A stretch of DNA of 64,000 nucleotides from Bdellovibrio sp. 22V (GTDB lineage Bacteria > Bdellovibrionota > Bdellovibrionia > Bdellovibrionales > Bdellovibrionaceae). The notes below the pieces were generated by a model. That model did not search any database. It was not told where the DNA came from and saw nothing but the letters and a program-made list of their open reading frames with translations. This document shows, one piece after another, positions 50,991 to 59,480 of the stretch; position 1 is the first letter of the stretch; each line of letters starts with the position of its first letter. The translations under genes were made by a program, and so were the position numbers. The DNA is taken from positions 1,922,001 through 1,986,000 of the forward strand of contig NZ_CP125854.1 in the NCBI RefSeq assembly GCF_030169785.1, read 5' to 3'.

Positions 50991-52214
50991 TTAGGCATTC
51001 TCAAGTTGGGGTAATGATTTCTCGGTTTTGGCGCCTAAGCGTTTGAGGTCTTCGACCTGGTCAATAAGGTTGCCGCGGCCCTCGGAGACTTTCTTAAGAA
51101 CGTCCTCGTGTGCTTTTTGCGCGGCCCCCAATTTTTCCCCAAGGTTTTGCAGATCTTTAAGAAGGCCGGCGAATTTTTCGTAAAGAAGACCTCCGCGTTT
51201 CGCGATTTCCAAAGCGTTTTTCTCTTGGCGATCTTGTTTCCATAAAGCCGCCACCGTGCGAAGAGTTGCTAAAAGTGTCGTTGGACTTACGATCGCAACG
51301 TTTCTTTCCCACGCGTATTGGAAAAGCTCTGGTTTCAATTTAAACGCCAAGGCGAACGCAGGTTCCAACGGCATAAAGAGGATCACAAAATCAGGCGAGA
51401 TCAGCTTGTCCGCGGCGTGATATTTTTTCTCTGAAAGTCCGTCGATGTGCTTTTTCAAAGATTCGACATGCAGTTTAGCCGCGCGCTCTTGATCTTCAGA
51501 AGTTTCCGCTGACGAGTATTGTTCGTAAGCGATCAAGGTCATCTTGGAGTCGACGATCAGATGTTTTTCGTCGGGAAGATTCACAATCACGTCAGGACGA
51601 AGAATCTGGCCGTCATCACCGCGCAAATCCATATCCGTTCCCTGAATAATATATTCATCGCCTTTGCGCAGACCAGAGCGCTCCAAAATATTTTCAAGAA
51701 TCAACTCGCCCCAGTTTCCTTGTGTCTTCACTTCACCTTTAAGAGCTTTGGTGAGGTTCTGAGTTTCCGCCGACATGACTTTGTTCAGCTCCATCAACTT
51801 CGTCAGCTCGCCGCGAAGAACGCCGCGCTCGGAACGCTCGGTTGAGTAAGTTTCTTCCACTTTCTTTTCGAAATCCTTGATACGTTCTTTAAGAGGTTCA
51901 AGAACCGAAGCGATGTTTTTATGATTCTGATCTGTGAATTTCGCGGATTTTTCTTCGAAGATTTTTTGCGCGACCACTTCAAACTGCACGTTCATGCGGT
52001 TTGCCAGCTCTTCTTGTTGTTTGCGGGCTTCGGTCATTAAAGATTTTTGCTCTTGGATGCTTTGTGAGAGGAGGTCGTTTTTCATTTGCAGTGCTTGAAC
52101 GTCGGCCTGCAAAGAGGCTTTTTCCGCGGCGGATTGGGCTTTATTTTTAAAATAAACCACAACACCTGAAATAAGTGCGCCTGCAATAAAAGCTATAACG
52201 GTTCCGAGAGTCAT
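50991..52214 (-). CDS. rmuC: RmuC-family DNA recombination protein
   Basis: The start at 52214 has AGGAGG 5 nt upstream. The 407-residue protein has one N-terminal membrane helix (TVIAFIAGALISGVVVYF), a coiled coil of about 110 residues and the RmuC nuclease-like domain with GNWGELILENILERSGL, RPDVIVNLPDEKHLIVDSKM and FMPLEPAFALAF. RmuC proteins limit recombination at inverted repeats and take part in genome defence in some bacteria. It is divergent from menA. Confidence 0.92.
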   Translation of the reverse strand: MTLGTVIAFIAGALISGVVVYFKNKAQSAAEKASLQADVQALQMKNDLLSQSIQEQKSLMTEARKQQEELANRMNVQFEVVAQKIFEEKSAKFTDQNHKNIASVLEPLKERIKDFEKKVEETYSTERSERGVLRGELTKLMELNKVMSAETQNLTKALKGEVKTQGNWGELILENILERSGLRKGDEYIIQGTDMDLRGDDGQILRPDVIVNLPDEKHLIVDSKMTLIAYEQYSSAETSEDQERAAKLHVESLKKHIDGLSEKKYHAADKLISPDFVILFMPLEPAFALAFKLKPELFQYAWERNVAIVSPTTLLATLRTVAALWKQDRQEKNALEIAKRGGLLYEKFAGLLKDLQNLGEKLGAAQKAHEDVLKKVSEGRGNLIDQVEDLKRLGAKTEKSLPQLENA

Positions 52215-52319
52215 AAAGTCCTCCTGCCCATTCCTTTTGCCTCTAGAATTTCTTTTGGTCACGAGAAAAAAGAATGATACAAATTGAGTGGAAATTAACC
52301 CCAACAATGCGATGCAAAA

Positions 52320-53207
52320 ATGACTTCTGCGACTCAAATTAAAAGTATTCTCCTCGCTTTTCGTCCCAAAACATTAACAGCGGCTCTGGTGCCTTGTGTG
52401 GCAGGAACCGCTCTGGTCAAAGCCATCGGTCTTTCTTGGGACGGATGGGTTTTGTTCTACGCTTTGATGGCGTCCTTTCTGATTCAGATCGGAACGAACT
52501 TGGTGAACGACGCTGTTGATTTTAAAAAAGGCGCTGACACCGAAAAGCGCATCGGTCCCCAGCGCATCACGCAAGCGGGAATTCTTTCTGCAAATCAGGT
52601 CATGGCTTTAGGCTCTCTCTGTTTTGCTCTTGCCATTCTTTGCGGAATTCCGCTGGTGATGAAAGGCGGATGGGTGATCGTTGCTATCGGCTTGGCGTCC
52701 GTGTTGATGGGATATGCTTATACGGCGGGCCCGTTTCCTTTGGCTTATCTCGGTTTGGGCGATCTGTTCGTGATTTTGTTCTTCGGGCTTCTTGCGGTGA
52801 TGGGTATTGTTTTCTTGAACACCGGATCCTGGCTTTCAGAGGCGTTTGTCCTTGGTTTGCAAATCGGCTTGCATGCGACAGTCCTTATTGCCATCAACAA
52901 CTTGCGCGACGCTAAAGGCGACGTGCTTGTGAACAAAAGAACTCTTGCCGTTCGTTTTGGCGAAAAGTTTTCCCGCTGTGAAATTGCGGCCCTTTGTTTC
53001 TTGCCATTTGTACTGAATATTTACTGGTGGACGGAAGGCTATAAAATTCCGGCAATCACTTCGATGTTTGCGTTACCTCTGGCGATTAAAGTCACAAAAA
53101 ATGTTTTCAATACCGAGCCGGGACCGGTTTATAATAAGTTCCTGGGACAAGCAGCCGGTCTGCACATGGTCTTTGGACTTCTTCTTGCGATAGGATTTGC
53201 TCTTTAA
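52320..53207 (+). CDS. menA: 1,4-dihydroxy-2-naphthoate polyprenyltransferase MenA
   Basis: The 295-residue UbiA-superfamily membrane enzyme attaches the polyprenyl tail to DHNA to make demethylmenaquinone. It has about eight to nine helices, the first Asp motif in GTNLVNDAVDFKKGAD, and the second in INNLRDAKGDVLVNKRTLA. RPKTLTAALVPCVAG at the N-terminus is typical. Its last base is shared with the ATG of menC (TAATG). It is the first gene of a menA-menC-menE-ferredoxin operon; menD, menB and menF are not in the window. Confidence 0.95.
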   Translation: MTSATQIKSILLAFRPKTLTAALVPCVAGTALVKAIGLSWDGWVLFYALMASFLIQIGTNLVNDAVDFKKGADTEKRIGPQRITQAGILSANQVMALGSLCFALAILCGIPLVMKGGWVIVAIGLASVLMGYAYTAGPFPLAYLGLGDLFVILFFGLLAVMGIVFLNTGSWLSEAFVLGLQIGLHATVLIAINNLRDAKGDVLVNKRTLAVRFGEKFSRCEIAALCFLPFVLNIYWWTEGYKIPAITSMFALPLAIKVTKNVFNTEPGPVYNKFLGQAAGLHMVFGLLLAIGFAL

Positions 53208-54193
53208 TGAAAATCAGCTACAGCCCGTACACTCTAAAACCGACCCAATCTTTGAATGCCGCTTCGAAACCGGCACCGCGCGAAGGGGTTTTGTTAAAAG
53301 TGGAATGGGCCGACGCCGTCGGTTATGCCGATCTTCATCCCTGGCCCGAGCTGGGCGATCTTGCGCTTGACGAACAACTCTCGTTGTTGCGCCAGGGAAA
53401 AATCACGTCGCAAGCGGAACAAAGTATTTGGCTTGCTCGCCGTGATGCTCTTCTTCGCAAAGATAAAAAGAATATTTTCGATCAAGGGGAGCGCGTAAAA
53501 AACAATGCGCTTCTCACGGACTTCGCCGCATTAAAGCCCGGTTATTTGGACGAGCTGAAAAAAGAAGGCTTCACCACTCTCAAAGTTAAAGTCGGACGAA
53601 ATTTAAAAGAGGAAGCCGAAATTCTCACACACATTGCAGCGGCTGGTTTTAAGATTCGTTTGGATTTTAATGCATTGGGAAGTTGGCAGATTTTTGAAAA
53701 GTTTATTGGAAACTTGCCTCTGACGGTGAAAGCACTGATCGAGTACGTCGAAGACCCGTTTCCTTTCGAAATCGGTGCGTGGTCTGAGGCGCAAAAGCTC
53801 GTCAAGATTGCTTTGGATAATCAATACGACAAGGTTCCGTGGGAGCGTTTGCAAAAAGCTCCGTTTGATGTCGTTATTATTAAACCTGCAAAAACGGACG
53901 TGGATAAAGCTGTTGAGCGCTGCTTGAAATGGAATTTGAAAGCCGCCGTCACAAGCTACATGGATCACCCTGTGGGAGTGGCGCACGCCGTTGGCATCGC
54001 CATGGAGTTGAAAGAAAAATACAGCGACATGATTTTAGAGTGCGGCTGTCTGACTCATCGTTTGTATCAAATGGATGTTTTTTCTGCCGAGATTTCGACT
54101 CAAGGACCGTATCTTCTTAAAGTCAAAGGCACAGGTGTGGGCTTTGATAAGATTTTGGGGGGATTGCCGTGGCATCAACTCAAAATGCGATAA
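53207..54193 (+). CDS. menC: o-Succinylbenzoate synthase (enolase superfamily)
   Basis: The 328-residue protein fits the divergent OSBS branch. Catalytic features: TLKVKVG (general acid/base Lys), metal ligands in RLDFNA, IEYVEDPFP and ALDNQ, and the opposing Lys in VIIKPAK. It dehydrates SHCHC to o-succinylbenzoate in menaquinone synthesis. Its position between menA and menE supports the assignment over other enolase-family racemases. It overlaps menE by 25 bp. Confidence 0.9.
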   Translation: MKISYSPYTLKPTQSLNAASKPAPREGVLLKVEWADAVGYADLHPWPELGDLALDEQLSLLRQGKITSQAEQSIWLARRDALLRKDKKNIFDQGERVKNNALLTDFAALKPGYLDELKKEGFTTLKVKVGRNLKEEAEILTHIAAAGFKIRLDFNALGSWQIFEKFIGNLPLTVKALIEYVEDPFPFEIGAWSEAQKLVKIALDNQYDKVPWERLQKAPFDVVIIKPAKTDVDKAVERCLKWNLKAAVTSYMDHPVGVAHAVGIAMELKEKYSDMILECGCLTHRLYQMDVFSAEISTQGPYLLKVKGTGVGFDKILGGLPWHQLKMR

Positions 54194-55332
54194 CTCTAAG
54201 CTCTCAGGATAACGAAATTCTTCTGAATCCGCGCTGGCCGCGTGAAGACTATGAAAGTTTGTGGCAGCTAGCGAAGTCGCAGCAAGAAGAACGAAATCTG
54301 CAAGGTCATGTGTGGATTGCAACATCGGGTTCGACAGCGGACTCGAAGTCTTCGATTAAACTTGTGGCGTTGAGTAAAGAAGCCCTTGTGCAGTCCGCTC
54401 AATCTGTAAACTTCCATTTACAAAGCCACGCTGGTGATGTTTGGACCCAAGTTCTTCCGCACTTTCATGTTGGAGGACTCGGAATTGCCGTGCGCGCTTC
54501 TTTGTCTGGCGCAAAGGTTGTTCCTGCATTGAAAGAAGAGCGTTGGAACGCTGAACATTTTTATAAAACTCTTATCGCGGAGAAGTGCACCCTTTCGGCT
54601 TTAGTTCCCACGCAAGTGTATGATCTTGTTGTGCATGGTTTTAAAGCGCCGGCAACAATGCGAGCGATTGTGGTTGGTGGTGGCGCTTTCGAGCCGGAGC
54701 TTTATAAAAAAGCGCGCTCACTTGGCTGGCCGGTTCTTCCCAGTTACGGAATGACGGAAACGGCTTCGCAAATCGCAACCGCGTCTTTGCAGTCTCTTTC
54801 ACAAGAGGACTTTCCAGAAATGACTTTGCTTTCCCACGCAGACGCCAGAAAAAACCTGCAAGGTTTTTTGGAAGTCACTGCGAATTCTCTGTTCACGTGT
54901 TATGCGCAAAACGGAGATCATGGCGGGCATTCCTGGGACCCTAAAAAGAACGGCTGGTTCCAAACCGAAGACAAAGGCGACGTTATCAATCGTGGTCTGC
55001 ATATTTTAGGTCGCAGTAAGGACTATATAAAGATCGGCGGTGAGGGAACAAACCTCGCTCGATTACGCGCAGTTTTGGAAAACGAAGCCATTCTGCTGAA
55101 TCCCCATTGGTCTGGAAAAGTGGTCTTGCTCGATATGCCCTCTGACAGATTGGGAAGCGAAATACATCTTGTGAGCCTTTTGTCAGAGAGTGAAACCCAG
55201 CATGTAGTAGAGCTTTTCGACAGGAAGGTGCTTCCTTTCGAAAAAGTGCGTAAAATTTATTATATAAATGAGATCCCCCGAAGTGACCTTGGTAAAGTTT
55301 TGTGGGGAGAGTTGCGGAGAGTATTATGTTGA
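54169..55332 (+). CDS. menE: o-Succinylbenzoate-CoA ligase
   Basis: The GTG start lies inside menC. At 387 residues it is short for an ANL ligase but near the compact MenE size. Motifs: P-loop TSGSTADSKSSIKLVALS, which carries a few extra residues before the Lys, the aromatic LPHFHVGGLG, SYGMTETASQ, FQTEDKGDVI, GRSKDYIKIGGE and the catalytic Lys in SDLGKVLW. It activates o-succinylbenzoate with ATP and CoA. Unlike the ANL homologue at 15954-17642, the C-terminal Lys is intact. Confidence 0.9.
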   Translation: MASTQNAITLSSQDNEILLNPRWPREDYESLWQLAKSQQEERNLQGHVWIATSGSTADSKSSIKLVALSKEALVQSAQSVNFHLQSHAGDVWTQVLPHFHVGGLGIAVRASLSGAKVVPALKEERWNAEHFYKTLIAEKCTLSALVPTQVYDLVVHGFKAPATMRAIVVGGGAFEPELYKKARSLGWPVLPSYGMTETASQIATASLQSLSQEDFPEMTLLSHADARKNLQGFLEVTANSLFTCYAQNGDHGGHSWDPKKNGWFQTEDKGDVINRGLHILGRSKDYIKIGGEGTNLARLRAVLENEAILLNPHWSGKVVLLDMPSDRLGSEIHLVSLLSESETQHVVELFDRKVLPFEKVRKIYYINEIPRSDLGKVLWGELRRVLC

Positions 55333-55649
55333 AAGCAGAAGAAACACCTTGGTCTCAGGGAATTGTGTTGATCTGTACGAAATGTCATAAGTCTATTAGC
55401 TCATCTTCTTTAAAAGAAGAGGGGAACAGCGGTGAGAACTTAAAAACTTTTTTGAAGAAGAGCCTGAAAGAAACGGGGGATCTCTCTAAAGTTCGTGTGG
55501 TGACGACCAGTTGCCTTGACGTCTGTATTGATGATTATCAAGCCGTGACTTACGCGCCGGTGGAAGGTGAAACTCAAACCTTCACGGTCCATCCAGAGAA
55601 GGACCGTGAAGAGTTGCTAAATTTTATTCGCGATGAGATTAACGATTAG
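55326..55649 (+). CDS. Thioredoxin-like [2Fe-2S] ferredoxin domain protein
   Basis: ATG at 55326 overlaps the menE stop by 7 bp and gives 107 residues. The Cys pattern (ICTKCHKS early, TTSCLDVC after about 60 residues) with VLICTKCHK and VRVVTTSCLDVCIDDYQAV strands matches small thioredoxin-fold ferredoxins, which ligate a [2Fe-2S] cluster with four Cys. Its operon position suggests it serves menaquinone synthesis or its redox chemistry, but no such role is established. It ends with a 4-bp convergent overlap. Confidence 0.82.
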   Translation: MLKAEETPWSQGIVLICTKCHKSISSSSLKEEGNSGENLKTFLKKSLKETGDLSKVRVVTTSCLDVCIDDYQAVTYAPVEGETQTFTVHPEKDREELLNFIRDEIND

Positions 55650-57562
55650 TTGAAAAGACCAGTGAAATAATCTCCGATGAGGCCATTCGTGCCACTGGTG
55701 TTGATATTCACCGTCACGCCATTCAGGCTGTCGGTTTGAATATAGAAGACACCCGCGCCCATGCCATTCGCAATAGTCACAGAGCTTGAATACATGGGAG
55801 TTGTACAAGTAGAGTCGACAAACGTTCGGCTCGATTGACTTGGCGAGAAGCCCACCGTTAATGGAATCGTGATGTTGTAAGTGGCGACATACGTGTTACC
55901 GAGATCATCGGAAAGTCCGATCGAAACGGGCTGGCACCCGCCGGCTGTTAAATTAGACATGTAAATTTTCGATTTAGTTGGCGCCAACTTCATCACGAAG
56001 TCGGGATTATGCGCCGTCAAACCTGCAGCTGAAATATTAAATTTATAAGTGCCGCTCGCTGTCGCAGTCGGTTTAAAGTAAATCTCCATAGAACTGCTTT
56101 GCGCCGCAAGCGTCACTTTATTTGTCGTCACAGAACTGCAGGTGCTGTCATGATAGAACGAGCCTGCGCCGGCATCCAACGTCGCGAGGTTGACGTCTGT
56201 CGGTGTTGATACCGGAACTTGGGTGTTGTTGTTGTTTGTTGTCACGACACGGAAGCGTTGACACATTCCGCGGTCCATAAAGCGCGGGCCCCAGAGCTGA
56301 ACAGTCGTCGGTGACGTGCTGGAGCTGAGATCCACGCGCATCTCAAACGGTTTTGCATCGTAAGTAAACGAGCCCGAGGCCGTCATAAAACTAAGATTGA
56401 AGCTATTGAAACTGCCCGTGTCCGCTGCTGACGGAACATATTTTATATATCCTGTCAGAGTCGAAGTGTAACTTGCGAAGCTGTAAGAAGAAACAGCCGT
56501 CGAGCAGTTCGAGTCATCATAAAACTGAACTTGCGGAGAAGATGAAGAGGCGGTGAGCGTGCCAGGAAATTGATCGTAGGCATCACCCTTATCATAATTG
56601 CGCGCACGAATTTTAAATGGATAACAAATGCTCTTTGCAATCTGATGGGGGTTTTCTTCAAGTTCAAGGAAACGGTAAGTAGATCCGGCCGAAGATTCAC
56701 GCAAAGTCACGGCAATATAGGACGACGAAACCGTCAATGCAGAGGGAGAGGAAAGTTTAAATTCCAACAGGCCGTCAAGAGGCGCGTCTGGAAATCTGTA
56801 AACGACATCAATGCCATCGGTACCTGCAGGGATCGTGAAAGTTTGTGCGGCATTGGCGTTGTTATAGCAGTCCTGCCAGCTTTTAAAGGCAGACACCTGA
56901 GGGTAAGTGGTATCAGAGACCTTTTTGTCCAAACTAAAAGAAACATCAGATGTATGTGTCGTTGTAAAGCCCGAGGAATTTCGCAAATTCACACGGAAGT
57001 TTTCACACTGAGCGGACCCGGCAAAACCACGTGGCCATGTTTTTTCCAAAGCGATGGTTGAAGCAGGACCGTTGTTGCCGCCGGTGCCTCCACCGTTGGA
57101 GCTATCAACAATCGTCAGCGTCTCTGTGTCGCCGATCAAAGTTTCACCTTTAATATAGATATAGTCGACATTGGTTCCCGATGAACCGGAAGTAATACCC
57201 CAGATATTCAATAGGTCGCCCTTTGTCAGATAAATACTGAAAGAGCCATCGGAGCAGTTGTTGTCGTTCTGTGTTCCCACAGGCAGATTTGTTCCGGTCA
57301 GATCAGGTGAAGCTGGCGCCTGATGCCATACGGATTTATCGAAGCTCACCATGAGGTTGCCGACACGTGCGTCGCACGAGCCTTGCACAAGTGCATAATT
57401 TTGCGTTTCGAAATCCTGATCAAAAGGGCTGGAGCCTTTCATCGAAGGCGCAGGCAGTTTTTTCCCCAAGGAAGAAACTTCGAGCTCCGGACTTTTGCAG
57501 TTTGTTAACAACAAGGTCGAAAACAATAAAATGCTGAGATATTTACCGCTTACGTTCTTCAT
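55646..57562 (-). CDS. Large lipoprotein with repeated Cys-containing beta domains
   Basis: The 638-residue protein has a signal ending LLLTN followed by Cys 22, a lipobox with Asn at -1. A Gly/Asn hinge (SSNGGGTGGNNG) separates an N-terminal domain from at least three beta-sandwich repeats, each carrying FYDDSNCS, FYHDSTCS or FVDSTCTT followed by a strand-rich Tyr/Ser region and a preceding Cys strand (AKSICYPFKI, DRGMCQRFRV, AGGCQPVSI). Two Cys per repeat suggest one disulfide each. An exported surface lipoprotein is likely; function is unknown. Confidence 0.72.
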   Translation of the reverse strand: MKNVSGKYLSILLFSTLLLTNCKSPELEVSSLGKKLPAPSMKGSSPFDQDFETQNYALVQGSCDARVGNLMVSFDKSVWHQAPASPDLTGTNLPVGTQNDNNCSDGSFSIYLTKGDLLNIWGITSGSSGTNVDYIYIKGETLIGDTETLTIVDSSNGGGTGGNNGPASTIALEKTWPRGFAGSAQCENFRVNLRNSSGFTTTHTSDVSFSLDKKVSDTTYPQVSAFKSWQDCYNNANAAQTFTIPAGTDGIDVVYRFPDAPLDGLLEFKLSSPSALTVSSSYIAVTLRESSAGSTYRFLELEENPHQIAKSICYPFKIRARNYDKGDAYDQFPGTLTASSSSPQVQFYDDSNCSTAVSSYSFASYTSTLTGYIKYVPSAADTGSFNSFNLSFMTASGSFTYDAKPFEMRVDLSSSTSPTTVQLWGPRFMDRGMCQRFRVVTTNNNNTQVPVSTPTDVNLATLDAGAGSFYHDSTCSSVTTNKVTLAAQSSSMEIYFKPTATASGTYKFNISAAGLTAHNPDFVMKLAPTKSKIYMSNLTAGGCQPVSIGLSDDLGNTYVATYNITIPLTVGFSPSQSSRTFVDSTCTTPMYSSSVTIANGMGAGVFYIQTDSLNGVTVNINTSGTNGLIGDYFTGLFN

Positions 57563-57660
57563 GTAGTTCTTTTCGACAAAGGTGGGGAAGCTCTAAAGAC
57601 TCAGAATGAGATTCTTCACGCTTCTAAGCAGATTGTAAGACTGCTGTCTCTTATTGAAAT

Positions 57661-57689
57661 AAAAAAGACCGAGGCAGAAATCCTCGGTC
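57661..57689 (-). terminator. Intrinsic terminator of the hemerythrin gene (minus strand)
   Basis: GACCGAGG (57667-57674) and CCTCGGTC (57682-57689) form a perfect 8-bp stem with a 7-nt loop. On the minus strand the stem is followed by the T-run formed by the A residues at 57661-57666. Confidence 0.9.
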
Positions 57690-57719
57690 TCAAGAAAGGA
57701 TAAAAAGAAAAATAAATTC

Positions 57720-58133
57720 TTAAGCGGCTTTCTTATCAGCCACTTTATCAAACATTGCGTACAGAGTTTCTTCCTCACGACGAATGCGTGTCGCAAGTGC
57801 AGAGAAAAGTTTACTGAAGTCGCGAGAAAATTCTGTCGGATCGCCGCCTTTTTCGTACTTGGCAAAAAATGCCAACGCTGCCGGAGCCAGTGTCTCCATA
57901 TCTTTGGCAAGAACATTGAGTGTGGATTGCATCGAACCGTCAGACGCGGCCGCCTTTTTTAGAACCGGATAAAGTTCGACGTCTTCATGTTTGAGATGTG
58001 CCAAAAGAGCTGCTTTCGCGGCGATCAATTTTTTGGGAGCGTCAGGATGTGCGATACCAATGTTTTTGATTTCCTCGAGCGCAGAGACGAGAACCTTGTG
58101 ATCGTTTTTAAGTTTGTTCGTAAGTTGTGCCAT
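57720..58133 (-). CDS. Hemerythrin-like (HHE) domain protein
   Basis: The 137-residue four-helix protein has ligand motifs LKNDHKVLV, AHLKHEDVELYPVL and RREEETLYAMF. The last helix has Glu where canonical hemerythrin often has His-x3-His/Asp, as in HHE-type members. Such proteins bind oxygen, nitric oxide or store iron in the cytoplasm. It stands alone, with its own terminator. Confidence 0.85.
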   Translation of the reverse strand: MAQLTNKLKNDHKVLVSALEEIKNIGIAHPDAPKKLIAAKAALLAHLKHEDVELYPVLKKAAASDGSMQSTLNVLAKDMETLAPAALAFFAKYEKGGDPTEFSRDFSKLFSALATRIRREEETLYAMFDKVADKKAA

Positions 58134-58254
58134 TTCAGTAAAGCTCCTTTGTTAATACACGTATCGACAATTAGGAATATTAAGTAAGTTAAAAAATCGA
58201 AAGATCTCCTCAATTTAGATGAACTCGAGGAATTGATCTGATAATTGTTTTATT

Positions 58255-58908
58255 ATGAGACACTTCGTAGTGCTGTTGCTTCTTCTGCTGAGTCGCCATA
58301 GTTTTGCCCAGCGATTTCCAGACCCGATTCCTGGGTTGCAGGCGGCTGTGCGTTTTTGCGCGACCCTGGATGAAGACGAGGCGATTATCGACTGTGTACA
58401 GCTTGAAAGTGCGGCGGATTGGGTGACAAAGGAAGCTTTGCCGATTTGTATTTCACAAAGTTTCGATAATGAAAAAGTCGGATGCTTGCGCAGCATTGTG
58501 AACAACGAAATTCGTGTCGAAGAAGTGCAAGTGTGCGAATCAATCAGCTTTGCGGAAGAGCAGGCGCAGTGTCTTGCAGAAATTCGCCGGCCCTTTCCCT
58601 ATCGAACACGCATCAAAGTCGATGCTCGCCCAGGTTTGCAGGCCGCATCGCGTTTGTGCCAATCCTTCTTTGGCGATGACGACAAAAAAAGATGTGTTCG
58701 TGAAATGAGTCAAGCCGAGCTCTACACTGTCGAGGCGATTCAGTTTTGTGAAAGTTTGTTTTCGGACGACGAAAAAATCGCCTGCATAGCAAAACTAAAA
58801 AATCGTTTCATAGTTCGCGAAGAAGTGACTGCCTGTGAGCGCGTTTTCGGCGACAACAGAAAATTAGAGTGCCTTGAAGGTGTGCGGCGAAAATACCGTC
58901 TTCGCTAA
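58255..58908 (+). CDS. Secreted protein made of six C-X11-C repeats in two 100-residue halves
   Basis: The 217-residue protein has a signal peptide ending SFAQ. Cys pairs are at 35/47, 65/77, 94/106, 135/147, 165/177 and 194/206, every pair separated by exactly 11 residues. The second three repeat the first three at an offset of exactly 100 residues, and PGLQAA occurs at 26-31 and 126-131. Each pair probably staples a helical hairpin (for example FCESLFSDDEKIAC). No known family. No Shine-Dalgarno is visible; TCTGATAA lies 10 nt before the ATG. Confidence 0.75.
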   Translation: MRHFVVLLLLLLSRHSFAQRFPDPIPGLQAAVRFCATLDEDEAIIDCVQLESAADWVTKEALPICISQSFDNEKVGCLRSIVNNEIRVEEVQVCESISFAEEQAQCLAEIRRPFPYRTRIKVDARPGLQAASRLCQSFFGDDDKKRCVREMSQAELYTVEAIQFCESLFSDDEKIACIAKLKNRFIVREEVTACERVFGDNRKLECLEGVRRKYRLR

Positions 58909-58932
58909 AACCCACCTCAAACGCTTAAGGTT

Positions 58933-59388
58933 CTATTTGCCCCAGCCTTTTTCGCTTTCGATTTGTTCGCGCAATTGTGCTTCAATGCGTTCTGCTGGAA
59001 TCAACGGACCTTTGCCGACGCCAGGGCAGAAGGCTTTAACATCTTTCGCCCAGGATTTGGCATTCATGACTTCCGGCCAAAAAGGCCAAGTACGACATTG
59101 AGTAGGGCGAGCTTCGTAAATTCCGCAGCTCTTGCCTTTAAGGAACATGCAATCAGGATTTTTAGGGTCTTCTTTCAGGTGCCAGATGCCGCCGGTTTTA
59201 TCGCAGTATTTGCGGGTGAAGTCAGCTGTACGCATTTTCAGATGTTTAGCGAATCGTTGGCGGTCTTCCAGGCTCAGATAAACAAAACCGTATTCGCCGT
59301 GAGAAGTGCAGCACTTTCCAGATCCAGTGCATTCGAAACGAACGCCTTCGCGCCACCATTCTTTACCCGTAAATTTGAACTCTTCCAC
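58933..59388 (-). CDS. YkgJ-family cysteine-cluster (Fe-S/Zn) protein
   Basis: The 151-residue protein has the family layout: FECTGSGKCCTSHGEYGFVYLS near the start (in parts ECTGSGKCC), a middle KYCDKTGG, DCMFLKGKSCGIYEARPTQCRTWPFWP (in parts) and a last KAFCPGVGKG. The clustered Cys suggest bound metal. Related proteins are uncharacterised or linked to metal-dependent modification. It is transcribed towards the Cys-repeat gene, with the ends 24 bp apart. Confidence 0.82.
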   Translation of the reverse strand: MEEFKFTGKEWWREGVRFECTGSGKCCTSHGEYGFVYLSLEDRQRFAKHLKMRTADFTRKYCDKTGGIWHLKEDPKNPDCMFLKGKSCGIYEARPTQCRTWPFWPEVMNAKSWAKDVKAFCPGVGKGPLIPAERIEAQLREQIESEKGWGK

Positions 59389-59480
59389 GATATTGCCCCT
59401 AAAGTTCGAACTTTACGGTGGGAGAGCCTTGACAGCAAGCAGATAAATCGCGAAGTTAACGGCTCTGTAAGGAGCCTAAA

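Noticed and set aside
58237-58244. TCTGATAA before the Cys-repeat gene as a further FliA site
   Set aside because: Only 6 of 8 to the -10 and no -35 resemblance at 11-12 bp; it could equally be part of an AT-rich sigma-70 -10, so it was not added to the candidate set.
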